A DNA stretch of 64,000 nt from Immersiella caudata. Its lineage: Eukaryota > Ascomycota > Sordariomycetes > Sordariales > Lasiosphaeriaceae. Shown here piece after piece: positions 1 through 11,230 of the stretch. A program made the translations under genes and the position numbers. Where the stretch lies: positions 6,014,001 through 6,078,000 of the forward strand of contig JAULSU010000002.1 in NCBI GenBank assembly GCA_030512335.1. Reading direction: 5' to 3'. The notes below the pieces were generated by a model that had not been told where the DNA came from, did not search any database, and saw nothing but the letters and a program-made list of their open reading frames with translations. How positions within the stretch are numbered: the stretch's first letter is position 1; every line of letters starts with the position of its first letter.

Positions 1-59
1 ACAGAAGTTAAACAAAGAGAATTTCACTATAATATGACAGCAAAAGGATGAGGTGGGCT

Positions 60-155
60 GGGGTTTAAGTATAGGACCCTTCGCTGACCGTTGGAGAAAA
101 CTAAAGTATTAAAGACCTTGAAAAAAATACGCTAACCACTACGCTACCCGCCCAC
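60..155 (-). other. tRNA-like relic (A-box half only)
   Basis: Read on the minus strand, 153-131 has a good RNA polymerase III A box (TAGCGTAGTGG followed by TTAGCG), like the D-arm half of a eukaryotic tRNA. The rest does not fold: a T run replaces the anticodon arm and no clear GGTTCRANNCC B box follows. It could be a decayed tRNA or the head of a tRNA-derived SINE. It is not called a functional tRNA. Confidence 0.25.
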
Positions 156-292
156 TAGAATCTTTATTAGACATGGTTAAGACGTTAGGGTTCGTCTGGG
201 CACCTTAAGGACGCCACGTATGTTATAGTTAGATAGGAATGTATCTAGTCTTAGGAAGTATGCTGTTTTACCCTAAAACTGAACCATCAAGC

Positions 293-3200
293 TCACCCCT
301 CCTCCTCTCCCCTATGTCTCAGGACTTCCCCCCGCTCGAACGGGCCGTCCCCTTCCGAAACCAAAGATCCAATACTCCAGTCACTCAAGTCACCGTCTTC
401 TCCGTATTCAACCACGATAGCCTCTTCACAAGGCGGTTCCGACTTGGGCTTAGTATTCCTGAACAACCACGTGTAAACATTACCACCGTCCTGATTATCA
501 ATCCGCCTCGCCATCGCCATAGCTGTCTCCCCCGCACCGTTAACAACCCTGCGATTAACCCGGTTATCCGCCAGAAGCATTTCCAAAACGTGTTTATGTC
601 TGCGCGTGACAGCGCGGTGGGTGGCTGTGTTGCCCATTTCGTCCTGCGCGTTGGGGTCTACCCTGCCATCCCGCAAAAGGACCTTGACGGCACCGAGGAA
701 GTTCACACTGACGGCACAGTACAGCGCTGTTTGCTTCTTGTTGTCTAGTGCCATTGGGTCTACTCTTGGGTCTTGAAGGATGGTGGTGATGGCGCTGCAA
801 ATATGTGCTTCCTTGGTCCGACCGTATGGTTCTTGATTCGACAACAGATGCAAAAGAGTGCGGTTTTCTAGATTGGTGATGTTGGGGTCTAGCATTTCGT
901 GATGCAGAATGACTCTCATGAGAGGGCGAAGCGCGTGAGCGAGGTCAAGAGTTGACGCGATGATATGAGGCGCGGTTTGGCCACTTGTGTCTTTGAGGTT
1001 CAGGTTCATTCTGGCATCCATAGACAGAGCTTTGATCAGGCGACATAAACGCCGACAGTCTTCGGAGTCGTTGGTGTCCGACGTGCTCGTCCTTGCGGCT
1101 CGGTAAGCTACTAAGTGAAGAGCGGTCTGACCTAAAGTGTTTTGAGCGGACAGGTCGGTACGTGCGTCGCCAATGAATATCTTTACGCTAGATTCGGTTG
1201 TGGGCCTTATTCTCTGCTGATTCAATGCAAGAAGGGCGTGTAGCGGTGTGTCCCCGTCCGAGTTGCGTATGTTTGGTTCGAGCGTCTTGCTGGCGAAAAA
1301 GAGCCTAAGGAGTTTCAAGAAACCTGAGGGCGGGGGATCAGAGGAGACCAGCTGGTGAAGGCATGTTTGGGTGGTTGAGTCGGGTTTATTGGGGTTGGCG
1401 GTGTCGTTCATGAGCAAGAGGCGAACAAGCTCACCGTGCCCACCTCTTACGGCAAGGGACAAACATGTCTTCCCGTCATTGTCCCACTGGTTCGGGTCAA
1501 CATCATCCGAACTTAGCAGCGCCAGCAAGCGGCTAGACATATCATCTTCCCAGTGTTTCGCCAGAATGTGAAGTGCTGTAGTGCCTGCTGCCCTCCGAGC
1601 GCTACACCGACCATCGGAGATGAAAACTGACGCAACTTCAGAATGGGTGTCGACATCGACAGTGTCGAACGCCGTTCTTCCCGAGATGTCTCTGATAGTT
1701 GGATCTGTTCGAGGGTCCCGCAACAGGGAATCGACTGACTCGTGGATTCCGCTGAGAGCTGCAAGGTGGAGGGGTGTTTGGCCTGCTCCATCGGTGATAT
1801 TGGGGTCCGTACCGCTGTATTTAAGCATGTGAGACAATCCGATGCCTGTTTCCGCTGCAAGATGCAACAACGTCTTTCCCTTGGTAGTCATTCCTCCCAC
1901 CAACTTGACCCTCCTGAATGGGTCGTCAAATAGAATTCGAAACAGATCTTCCTTCTCCTCCCTCGGCATGTGCCGTCCCAGCAAAAAGACGAGCGGTGAT
2001 CTCCCCAGCTTGTCGACCAAGTTTGGATTCAGCTTCGGAGTAGACATTAGGAGTTCGACAGCGGCTTTGCCAAGAGACCCCCCTAAAGCGATCGCTAGGT
2101 GCAGAACAGTGCCGTGAGAGGGGGACAGTTCGCCCCCCTTGGCGTCCTGCGGTGTGCGAATAGTGTCAAGGTCCAGATCTGTCCGTCCGTCATAGATCAG
2201 GGCAAGGGCAATGTCATGGAATCCCTGCGACAACGCGATGGATAGAGGTGTCTGCCCACTGGCATCCTCCATGTTCGGTGATACATGCTCGCTTTCCAAA
2301 AGAGCCTTGACAAGCGTAGATTTCCCGTGGCGGGCACCCACATGCAGTCCAGTACCATTGTCGAAAACTTCAAACGTCATGTTCGGGTTGTCCACATGTA
2401 GGAAGAGGCGTCTGGCTATGCCGAAGCGTTTGGACTCGAAGGCCGCGGTGATATCCGACACGTCCGGTTTAATCCTTGGGTCCGCCAGCAGCGCGTCAAC
2501 CGCGCCTTTGCGGCCAGCATTTACAGCCGCCAGGAGCGGTTGGTTGAAACAAGGGTCGATTCTACTATCTCGTAGCAGCATCTGAACAGCCTCGACATGG
2601 CCATTGGCAGCAGCCATGGCCAAGGGGTTCCCCTTGTTCGGCTCAGGAATTTCCAACGAGTGAAGCTTCTTGATGAAAGAAACCCTCCCGTAGCGCGCAG
2701 CAATAGCTAAAGGGTTCTCGAGAGTGCTTCCGGGTATTTGTAGGTCAGCAGCGTGTGTGGTCAAATGATCGAACATCTTGCCCCGATCATATTGAATGGT
2801 GATCCCGATGGCGGTTTTCGCGGTGATGCCTGGAAGGTCCCGAAAATGGCAATGGCATTTAGGTGGCTCCTCATCACAGAAAAGCAGATGAAAGTCAGCC
2901 ATTTCGGCATATTCGGCCTCTGCTATTTGATGGGAAAATAGGTCCAACCTGCCGTCGGCGATCATCGTTTCAAATAAGTTTCTGAACCCTCTCCTGATGA
3001 CCATGGCCAGGATTGTCCGTTGCGAACGGGGCGAGTCTCGCAGCATAAGATTCGGATCTGGAACTTGAGCAGCGTATTTCTGGTACAGCAGTTGGAAGAC
3101 CTCTTCAGATGCATTCCAATGCGCCACAGCAATCGCTGTGAGGCCGTCTTTGTCGGGCTCGCTCAGCTTCCACTCGGGCTTCCAGTTTCGTAGCAGCATT

Positions 3201-6200
3201 GTGCAAATTGGGAGGTTGCCACTGGCAGAAGCATACCAAATGGCTGGCCGGAGCGAGTTGTCACGCGCCTCGGCCTTTAGAGGGGCACCAGAAGATAACA
3301 GCAGCTTTGTGATCTTGATGTTGCCGATTCGGACGCTGGCAATCAATGGCGTGGATCCTCTTGTGCCGCCTCGTGTCGAAATGGTTTCGGCCGCATCGTA
3401 CTTGAGCAGCAGAGACACAATGTCGTCTGCTCCCGCAATTGTCGCGAGCAACAGAGGTGTTCCTCCCCATTCGTCAACACTGTTGGCGTCAGCGCCGTTG
3501 GCCAGCAGAGACTTTGCAATCGCGAACTCGCCCTGCTCACAGGCATAGTGCAGAGGAGATCGTCCCCATTTGTCTCTGGCGCTAACACCAGCTCTGAGTT
3601 CAATGAGCATTTCAACCACTTCTACCCACCCGTAACGGGCGGCACGGCATAAGCTAAAGCCCAAGTCCTCGCTCGCTTGCTGAGGTGTCATCATACATAG
3701 AGTGGAGAGCATCCCTATGCGGTCGGTCTCGGTCCCGAACTTTGCCAGCCAAGTGTCGACTAGAATGCAATCTCCAAACTGACTTATATGATAGACATAA
3801 GCTCCAATAGGTGGCTGTTTGGCTCTCTGATCCTGGGCAGCAAAGTTAGTGCGTGGTCGTCCACCAATGCTGCCTTCCTTTGGCAAGTGGCTCTCGTCCT
3901 CTGTGTCATCTTCGGTTGACTCTGGACTAGATTTGCTGTCTTGTGTTGCAATGCTTGCTGGACCGGCCGGCCGCTCGCTAAGCGGGTGATCCCACTTGGA
4001 CTCCATAGAAGTATACGCGGCCTTGAGCTTGTGACGGTCAAACTGATCCTGCCATTGCAGAGGAGACGTGTCCAGCGTCTCCGAATTGGTAGCCTGACTG
4101 TTCCACCTGACGACGGCCTGTGATACTTCACTGTATCTCGTCAAGATGATATCAACGGGGCTGGTGTCCACTCCGAGTGGCCCACCAGGCGAGTAGGTAC
4201 CTCCCATTGACGATATCCCTCGATGCCCAAAATCCCGCCTATCGCGCTCATGGCGGCCTATCGCCCAGCGGTACAGCTCGCCAAGAGCGATCAACACACC
4301 GCAGAGGCTCGCGAGATGCCTGCTTCGGGCGTGGGAAGTCGGCTGATCCGGGCTGATCCTCTCGACTGCGTTCCAATGATCATTACGCAATCGCACCAAG
4401 AGATTTTCCGCTCCTTGCCAGTCTTGCTTCTTTCGGTATTCCGACGACAACGCCAGCAAGGGCACGACGATATCTTCTCCTTCCGGAGGCCGCAATGTCT
4501 TGCGGATGGTTGGTATGAGATGTAAAGCGTCAATTGTAGTCCCCAGGCCGGACTCTACAAACCGAGAGACGATGGATGATACCATGGAGTTTTCCCACTT
4601 CAGCTTCCCGTCCGAAGAACTGGAGAATGTGACATCGCCAAGATCACTGGTGGACGCCGAGTGTATGTGTCTGATGCAGAAGCCAAACAGCTCATGCGCA
4701 CATTCGCCCAGCAAAGACTGACCGGTGACAGCAGTGCAGACTGGGATACAGTCTTCCGAGGTCGAAGGCAGAACGGTGCTGTCGAGGGTTGGCCACCCGA
4801 ACACACGTCTTATTGGCCTACCGAAACCAGGTTTGTAGGGTCCTCCTCCCGTCCCTCTCCACGGTGTAAGGACAGGATGGGCGGCTTCGCTCACGGCTTC
4901 CATCTGCCATAGCGTCATCGTGTGGAGGGTAGTATCGTCTTTGCAATCAAGTGTTATTTCCGTGGGTGGCAGACTCAGATCGCGGCCCAGCCACATACCC
5001 ATCTCCTCCTGGTAATTGCCATCCGGCAGACCGATGATCCGCAGGCTGAGTATCTTTTCGGCAAGAGAAACTCGGTTCCCATAGTCATCGGAGGCTTCCA
5101 GTTGATCTCCTTTCTTCAGAGACCAGAGCCAGATGCCAAGAATAGCTTCCAGCTCGGAAGACTGGGCCGTCCAGGCGACCCTATCCGATACGGTTGGGGT
5201 AGGGTTCCTGAGGAGTCTGATGTCCGCACGCCCTCGCAGCCGAGCGTGGCCATGGCCAGTGCCATCTAATATGACAGGAACCGGAATGGCGATGCTGCGG
5301 ATCTCGGCGGGGATGTGGCCATCCCTCAGTAGGACCTCAACAGCACCCTCTATGGCGGTTTGTAGGCGCCTGGCGGTCTCTCGGACCAGGATTTGCTCGG
5401 ACGACCAAGTGTGTGCATCGTTGTTTTGCGAATCCCGGACTTGGCGATCCCTGTTTCCGGTCAAAACGGCGAGTTGGGCCCTGTAGCCCAGTAGCGTGGC
5501 CGGAATAGGGGACAGCCCAGTCGGGTAGTCGGAACCAGGGCTAGTACCAGCAGTGTCCAAAGGTTTCCCGTCTGGATACCACAAGTATTCGTGTGACGCC
5601 TTCAACCCACCGACGTCTCCATTTCCATGGCGACTGATCTCAAAAGCCATCCAATCCAGCTCATGGCGGAGCACCTTGTCTGGCATCTTCGCCAGCCGGT
5701 TGTCAGTGCGCGAGAGACGACGCATGCGCAAGCAGCCTCGGAGGAAACTCATGGCGAGAGAACCGGCGAGCTGGGTGATGGATATATACGAACTCATCCC
5801 TCTCAAGCCGACGAACTGGGCGACGTAGCCACCAAGAGTGAGGCTGATAGCGATCCAGGTGTAGATGGCGGCCCTCTTGCTGGGGTCTTTGCGTGAAGAG
5901 ATGTACTCCTTCAACATTTTGTCGTCCTCCTCAGCGAAAGCGAAAGCATCGAACGTCTGGTCTCCGATGACTTGGTTCCCGGGCTGCAGCCAGTAGAGTC
6001 GTGTGCGGGGTGGTTTGCGCAGAGTTTTCCGCAAAAAGGTGGACTCGCGGGTGCTGTGTCCAACGAGGGCAGCGCAAAGAAACATGCCGAGACACATGAA
6101 GACCGACCCCAGAATGAAAATCATGGGCGCAGGGACCCTCGCGATGATACTTTTTGAGGCTTCTTCCATATCCTTGGGACTAGGTTCCATGGGCGAAGAA

Positions 6201-7084
6201 CCGTCGTTGTCGTCGGGCCGCCAGTGAATTTCTGGATGCCAGGCTGTGACGGCGGCCATGATGAGAAGACCTGCTTGAATGACGAACCCAACCAATGCGA
6301 CGAGGTAGAAAACGGCCGAGGGAAGCTTGACAATCCCCACATTGAGCGAAAGGTTGGGGTTGGGTGCAAAGGGACTTTGGGCGGGGGCCAGCGCGGGGCG
6401 ACCTTGAGCTTCATCGCCCGCGCCTTCCTCGTCCGCCAAAACGCTCCGCAACCGCTTCAGTCTCTTCCGAGTCCCCAGTAATAACACCCGAAGATTCTTC
6501 CTGGGCTTGTGCTCCTTCCAATCCTTTTCGTTTTGCACCAATTTGTCCTGCAGGTAGTCGCGAAAATGGAACAAGCTCCCACCACTACCACCACCACCAC
6601 CACCACCATCAACATGCAGCTTCTCCCGGCCCGAATCGCTCTCCATTGTTGACGTGGTATCCTCGGAAACATGAACGATCTCGAGGATCTTAGGTCGTCC
6701 TAGGACGCGGGTTACACCGCCCTTGTTGAAGAGCTCGCACACGTCGCGGCTTGTCGAGGTACAGAGCTCGGCCTCCACCACAGTCTCGCTCTCTTGGGCG
6801 CGTCCGATGAAGGCCCGCAGCGCCGAGTCCCCGCACACACGGATCACAGACACGACGGCGGTGAGGATTCCAATTGGCGCCATGGCAAAGATGAAGTAGT
6901 CGACAAAGGTGGTCGCCTCGCTGAGATACTGCTTGGTAACGGGTTCTCCTAGCAGCTGAACCAATGGTCCAAGGTCCGTCGCGAGATCGTTTGAGAAATC
7001 ACTCAGGCTGCTGGCGCTAATCGTGTCTGCCGTGAACACGATCACAAGCAAGGCCAGAAGCCATGGCATCCGGGGATGCGCCAT
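293..7084 (-). CDS. Giant polytopic membrane protein with C-terminal ankyrin array
   Basis: A single open exon of about 2263 aa from ATG at 7084; the frame stays open to an ATG at 7327, but the later start puts a hydrophobic signal/anchor at the N terminus. Six hydrophobic segments fall in about the first 480 residues, with a poly-Gly run between the second and third. A cytosolic-looking middle region follows. From about residue 1145 to 2190 there are many ankyrin repeats, with PLHYA, TPLHLA and TALHL cores and D/N-P-N turns. Membrane-anchored ankyrin proteins of this layout recur in Pezizomycotina genomes and are usually uncharacterised. Ankyrin arrays bind proteins; the partner is unknown. 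It diverges from the AAA gene at 7533. An intron hidden inside the open frame cannot be excluded. Confidence 0.85.
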   Translation of the reverse strand: MAHPRMPWLLALLVIVFTADTISASSLSDFSNDLATDLGPLVQLLGEPVTKQYLSEATTFVDYFIFAMAPIGILTAVVSVIRVCGDSALRAFIGRAQESETVVEAELCTSTSRDVCELFNKGGVTRVLGRPKILEIVHVSEDTTSTMESDSGREKLHVDGGGGGGGSGGSLFHFRDYLQDKLVQNEKDWKEHKPRKNLRVLLLGTRKRLKRLRSVLADEEGAGDEAQGRPALAPAQSPFAPNPNLSLNVGIVKLPSAVFYLVALVGFVIQAGLLIMAAVTAWHPEIHWRPDDNDGSSPMEPSPKDMEEASKSIIARVPAPMIFILGSVFMCLGMFLCAALVGHSTRESTFLRKTLRKPPRTRLYWLQPGNQVIGDQTFDAFAFAEEDDKMLKEYISSRKDPSKRAAIYTWIAISLTLGGYVAQFVGLRGMSSYISITQLAGSLAMSFLRGCLRMRRLSRTDNRLAKMPDKVLRHELDWMAFEISRHGNGDVGGLKASHEYLWYPDGKPLDTAGTSPGSDYPTGLSPIPATLLGYRAQLAVLTGNRDRQVRDSQNNDAHTWSSEQILVRETARRLQTAIEGAVEVLLRDGHIPAEIRSIAIPVPVILDGTGHGHARLRGRADIRLLRNPTPTVSDRVAWTAQSSELEAILGIWLWSLKKGDQLEASDDYGNRVSLAEKILSLRIIGLPDGNYQEEMGMWLGRDLSLPPTEITLDCKDDTTLHTMTLWQMEAVSEAAHPVLTPWRGTGGGPYKPGFGRPIRRVFGWPTLDSTVLPSTSEDCIPVCTAVTGQSLLGECAHELFGFCIRHIHSASTSDLGDVTFSSSSDGKLKWENSMVSSIVSRFVESGLGTTIDALHLIPTIRKTLRPPEGEDIVVPLLALSSEYRKKQDWQGAENLLVRLRNDHWNAVERISPDQPTSHARSRHLASLCGVLIALGELYRWAIGRHERDRRDFGHRGISSMGGTYSPGGPLGVDTSPVDIILTRYSEVSQAVVRWNSQATNSETLDTSPLQWQDQFDRHKLKAAYTSMESKWDHPLSERPAGPASIATQDSKSSPESTEDDTEDESHLPKEGSIGGRPRTNFAAQDQRAKQPPIGAYVYHISQFGDCILVDTWLAKFGTETDRIGMLSTLCMMTPQQASEDLGFSLCRAARYGWVEVVEMLIELRAGVSARDKWGRSPLHYACEQGEFAIAKSLLANGADANSVDEWGGTPLLLATIAGADDIVSLLLKYDAAETISTRGGTRGSTPLIASVRIGNIKITKLLLSSGAPLKAEARDNSLRPAIWYASASGNLPICTMLLRNWKPEWKLSEPDKDGLTAIAVAHWNASEEVFQLLYQKYAAQVPDPNLMLRDSPRSQRTILAMVIRRGFRNLFETMIADGRLDLFSHQIAEAEYAEMADFHLLFCDEEPPKCHCHFRDLPGITAKTAIGITIQYDRGKMFDHLTTHAADLQIPGSTLENPLAIAARYGRVSFIKKLHSLEIPEPNKGNPLAMAAANGHVEAVQMLLRDSRIDPCFNQPLLAAVNAGRKGAVDALLADPRIKPDVSDITAAFESKRFGIARRLFLHVDNPNMTFEVFDNGTGLHVGARHGKSTLVKALLESEHVSPNMEDASGQTPLSIALSQGFHDIALALIYDGRTDLDLDTIRTPQDAKGGELSPSHGTVLHLAIALGGSLGKAAVELLMSTPKLNPNLVDKLGRSPLVFLLGRHMPREEKEDLFRILFDDPFRRVKLVGGMTTKGKTLLHLAAETGIGLSHMLKYSGTDPNITDGAGQTPLHLAALSGIHESVDSLLRDPRTDPTIRDISGRTAFDTVDVDTHSEVASVFISDGRCSARRAAGTTALHILAKHWEDDMSSRLLALLSSDDVDPNQWDNDGKTCLSLAVRGGHGELVRLLLMNDTANPNKPDSTTQTCLHQLVSSDPPPSGFLKLLRLFFASKTLEPNIRNSDGDTPLHALLALNQQRIRPTTESSVKIFIGDARTDLSAQNTLGQTALHLVAYRAARTSTSDTNDSEDCRRLCRLIKALSMDARMNLNLKDTSGQTAPHIIASTLDLAHALRPLMRVILHHEMLDPNITNLENRTLLHLLSNQEPYGRTKEAHICSAITTILQDPRVDPMALDNKKQTALYCAVSVNFLGAVKVLLRDGRVDPNAQDEMGNTATHRAVTRRHKHVLEMLLADNRVNRRVVNGAGETAMAMARRIDNQDGGNVYTWLFRNTKPKSEPPCEEAIVVEYGEDGDLSDWSIGSLVSEGDGPFERGEVLRHRGEEEG

Positions 7085-7532
7085 AGCTCTGTGATTCTTG
7101 CTACCTCCCTGGATTGTCTTCGACACGTCCGGAAGCGCATCGAGGAGTTTGATGAATTGATGCAGGCACATGGGCGAAACTCGCAAAAGTTGGTTGCAGT
7201 TCAGACAGGGTAATTCGGGAACGGAGGGGCGTCCAGCAGGCAGCCACCAAACGGGGATTATCGCGTCCAATGATGGGGAGAATAGATCATGCAGAGCCCT
7301 TGTGTAAAGCTCGTCTCCCTCTCCCATTGGCCGGGCTCCTATCTCCTCGCTGCAGCGAACAGTAGCGAGGACCTGGAGGGGTTCGCCCCGCCCCCCTCGC
7401 TTCCTCAGGTGCGCTTTCCTCTCCTGCTGCTTGCGAGTGCCCTATTGGGATGTCAGGCCGCGAGCTCAATTTCACGACAGAGGTCAAAAAAGGAACATTT
7501 CAGAGTCGCCAACATATTTGCAGATAAGTATC
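7085..7532. promoter_or_regulatory. Shared divergent intergenic region
   Basis: About 448 bp separate the start of the ankyrin membrane protein (-) from the start of the DUF7025-AAA gene (+), so both promoters must lie here. No convincing TATA box was seen. A pyrimidine-rich stretch (about 7380-7430) lies upstream of the + gene. Confidence 0.4.
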
Positions 7533-10128
7533 ATGGCAGGCGACATGGATCACCACGTCAAACTCCTGGAAATGCGTGTCGCTCATCTTGAGGCCATCGT
7601 CCAAGGCCTCGTAGCAGCCTACGGCGGCGCCAACAAAAACACGCCCTTCCTGCCCCTCTCCCTCAAGGGTGTAGGTGATGCTGGCAGCGATGCCGGAAAC
7701 CAAGTCAACAGCACCATCATGGAACTCGGCGCGTTCTCGATCCGCAATGTCTCTGATCCCACCGGCAAGCGCGGTACCACAACGTGTGAGCTCGAGATCC
7801 GAGATAAGCCCCTCATCCGCGTGCTGAAAATCGCGACGAACAAATATCCTGGCGTCAACTTCGATGGCGACGTGCTGTTCCTGCAGAGCCCATTTGCAGT
7901 GTTGGTATACCACCCCCCCCCACCCCCCCCCCCCTGCCTACCCAGCAATCTAGTATTTCTGTTTTCCCCAAACGGCTCGACTGTCACGATATACACGTCT
8001 GAGCACGCTAACACATCAGTTTTCGGTGTGTGCCAGATTCACAATTGGGATAGGCTCATGGCCGCAGCCACCACGGGAGGAGAACCAAGCACTCCGCCGT
8101 CCGACTCGGAGGAGGACGAGGGAAAACGGGAAACATGTCGCCACCTGAAGGACCTGCTCGCCGCCGTCCAGTCCACCCCGGAGCTCAGCTACATCTTCAA
8201 GGCGTGGGAAACGGCTAGCGCGCAGAAGAACAGCAACTCCAAACGGACCAAACGGACAATCACCTTCGACACCCTCTGGACAATATTTCCACCCCTAGGT
8301 TTGGTAGTGGCCCGCCCATTTCTGCATGTCCCTCAAATTCTCCAGGTTGATGACCTCTCGATGCCGTGTCTCCCTGTCCCGGGGCAGAAGTGGTTTCGCG
8401 TCTGGGTTCGAGGGTGGGACTGGAATGGTAAGATGATGTCCAAGGTCCACTACGAGCTCAAGATGCCACGCTTCCAGGGGGTTGTTCACGCCGGCGATCT
8501 CCCGTTCTATCCACTCGCCGACCATGACCAGCCGGACGCGCTACGGACGACGATACGCGCGCGTTCGATGCGATTCATCCGGGCCACGGCGTACTGCGCA
8601 TCCGGCGCGGCACAGGCGTTCCTCCATGAGGGGCCCGCATACGCACACGGCCCTGGACGTGCGGAAACTAGCCAGTCGGAAAGTGAAGCGGTAAGTGTGT
8701 TTTTATTCCCGACCTGATGCGAGCGCAATGCTCTTTAGCTGATGGCTTGTAGAGCAACTTCTTGCCATCGTTCGCCAACGATGAAGGCGCTGCTGCCCCC
8801 AGAATTCTCCAGGTGCGATTTACGTCCCGGTCGGATTTATTGTACGAGTTAGGACCGGCCGTCTAATAGTGTAACAGATCAACGGCGAGTTCGTGTGCGA
8901 CGCGTTGTCGTTTTCTCAGCACGGTAAGAGAGGCTGACTAAACACTGTCCAGCTACAACACTGACGCCATCGGTCTGGTGTAGCAACTGCCTATCCTCCA
9001 CTTGGAGGAACATGGCGCCGGAACGAGATTCGCACCGGAGAGCTAGAAGATGTGTCAGAGGATGCCATCGCATTCGAAGATGCCATCTCGATGCTCGATA
9101 TCGAATCGGATTCGACCCCGGACGAAACCGACTTCCTCCTGCTGCCGCCACGTTTCCTTGGCTACGCAACCAGAGAGCGGATATGGGCACAGTTCAATAT
9201 TGAGACCACTTCGCCCGCGCCCGGAAGACGGGTCGACAAGTTCCAAGACCACCTTCAGCTGGACAGAAAATATAAGAGGATGATTGAGGCCCTGCTGTTT
9301 CCGCAGAGCCAGAAGCTGACGACTCACATGAGGGACATTGTTCACACAAAAGGGCGCGGGACCGCGCTGTTGTTTCACGGACCACCTGGAGTCGGAAAAA
9401 CGGTGGGTAGCACCGAGCCCCAGATGTGTGGCAAGCAAAGCATCCTCACACTGGTACAGGTCACGGCGGAAACTGTTGCTGAGGCACTTGGAAAACCCCT
9501 TCTCGTCATAGGCGTCGCTGAGATTGGGCTGAACCCCGCCGTTGCCGAACGCAACCTCGAGAAATACTACAACCTCGCAGCCAAATGGGACGCCATTCTC
9601 TTAATTGACGAGGCCGACATCTTCCTAGAAGCGCGTACTTCGGCCTCCGATATAGGCCGGAACGCCCTACTCACCGTCATGCTCCGCGTCCTTGAGTATT
9701 TCACCGGTGTTGTTATTCTTACCACTAACCGCATCAAGGCCGTCGACATCGCCGTCCTATCGCGGATTCATTTAGCCATCCGATACGAGGATTTGACCGT
9801 TGACCAAATGCGCAATATCTTCAAGTACTTTCTTGATATGTTTGAACCAGAATCAATTCATAATCGAGAAAGTATTAATGACTTTATCGAGTCCTTCGGT
9901 TACCACTATAACCTGAATGGGAGACAGATTCGGAACACCGTTCGGAGCGCACTAGCCCTGGCTTCTCATGACGATGCGAGCGACTCTCGACTGACATGGA
10001 AGCATCTCAAGACGGTGTGCGAAATAACAAGGGACTTTCAAGAGCAGGTGAAAGATAATGTAGCACAGCAGCGCTACAACAATGAAGTAATGCGGGACAT
10101 AATACGTGACGAGACAGCGGCGGTTTAG
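7533..10128 (+). CDS. DUF7025-AAA+ ATPase, copy 1 (six exons)
   Basis: Proposed exons are 7533-7904, 8037-8690, 8753-8812, 8878-8923, 8984-9402 and 9460-10128, which join in phase to 739 aa. All introns are GT..AG; the first has a CTAAC branch site at 8008-8012. The N terminus is a short coiled segment. The middle (about residues 130-400) has the TFDTLWTIFPP and PQILQVDD landmarks of the fungal DUF7025 region. The AAA+ module has Walker A GPPGVGKT (about 510-517), Walker B LLIDEADIFLE, sensor-1 VILTTNR, then a helical lid. Removing intron 5 (9403-9459) restores the family spacing between GKT and VTAETVAEA. The substrate of these proteins is unknown. A longer paralogue lies at 28962. Introns 1 (132 nt) and 5 (57 nt) are multiples of three with no stop, so retention would not break the frame. 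Confidence 0.8.
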
Positions 10129-10586
10129 GAAAGATGAGGGGCAGAGAGGGAGGCCATCTGTCACCGCGGTGCTCTAGTAGCTAGCTATCAGATCATGGAA
10201 AGAACTAAAAGGCGGAGCAGAGATGCATATAAGTAGTCGTTGGTAGAGGGTTTCATAGTGCAAGTAAACGTCCTCGAAAAGAAACCCGAACAAAAAGGGC
10301 CCCCAGCCTCACAAAGGGACCTCAGCAAGCCTCAACCCCTCATTAATCACATACAAAAACTCACACAACTTTACATTCTCCTTAGACGACAAATCCTACG
10401 CCTCAAACTTATTCCTCCTCGCCCAGACCACGCCCTTATCCGCAGGCCCACGGCATACCCATCACCTACGCTCACATCCTGCCATAACAACTCCATAAAC
10501 TCCCATCCTCCTCCCCTTCCGTTCTCCCTACGGCTGGTCCGAACCACGGTGCTCAGATCGACCTTGGCATGCTGCAGTTGTAGTCC

Positions 10587-10730
10587 TTACTCGTGCGAAA
10601 TGGTAATACCCATCTTGTCGGTAAAAGACTGCAATTGTTCAGATACGGGGTTCATGTTAACGCCCTGAGCGAGATTGACGGTGCGGTTAAAGGTTTCGGC
10701 GGCAGTTTTGTTAGTGCTGGTGGCAACGAC
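10587..10730 (-). pseudogene. Orphan 3' exon-like fragment
   Basis: On the minus strand a TAG acceptor (preceded by a CACTAACC branch-like site) is followed by an open 47-codon stretch ending in TAA at 10589-10587. Its composition is protein-like (NKTAAETFNRTVNLAQG, then QLQSFTDKMGITISHE). No matching upstream exon was found beyond 10740. It is probably the end of a gene whose 5' part has been lost. The family is not recognised. Confidence 0.25.
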
Positions 10731-11230
10731 CTACCATTAGACGGATTTAGTGATTTGGATGAAGGGGTTAGTGAGGTAGGGGCTGTGTCAAAATCTGGGG
10801 GGTGGCTTGGCGCCAAGCCGAGCCACCGCGAGCAGGGGGTCCATCGGCCCTGCGCTCCAGCGGAGCGCAGGAACCAATGTTCCGGCGCTCTGGGTCCAAC
10901 GGGGCCGTTTCTTTTGTACTTATTGGAGCTTATCTCCGGGCCTCACTTCCAAAAAGACAAGTCACTTTGCAACTGCCCTTCCACTGCTCGCAAGCTCAAT
11001 GAGGCGCTCCGCCAGAAGTTCCACAGGCCGAAAGGGTGGGTGTTAGTGAAGGGGAAGAAGGAGGTAAAAGGGAGGCAGATAGAGAGGGTTTAGGATGGTT
11101 CTTAATTTTGTTAATATTAATGGGTAACAGAAAGTGGGAAGGGGGTTTAATAGCGTACCGTAAAGTGTACCCACGGTGGGAACTACCTTATTTGTAATAG
11201 GTAGTAAAGACAACATATCTAGTTATGTAT
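10731..11230. other. Intergenic, no gene seen
   Basis: No supportable gene. The stretch has two small perfect palindromes near 10804-10815 (GGCTTGGCGCCAAGCC) and 10852-10868 (GCGCTCCAGCGGAGCGC) and turns AT-rich towards the repeat element at 11231. The 458 bp upstream of the orphan exon (10129-10586) also holds no gene. Confidence 0.4.

Noticed and set aside
10240..11093. Two overlapping plus-strand ORFs
   Set aside because: No protein-like content; the minus strand of part of the region reads better as an orphan exon.
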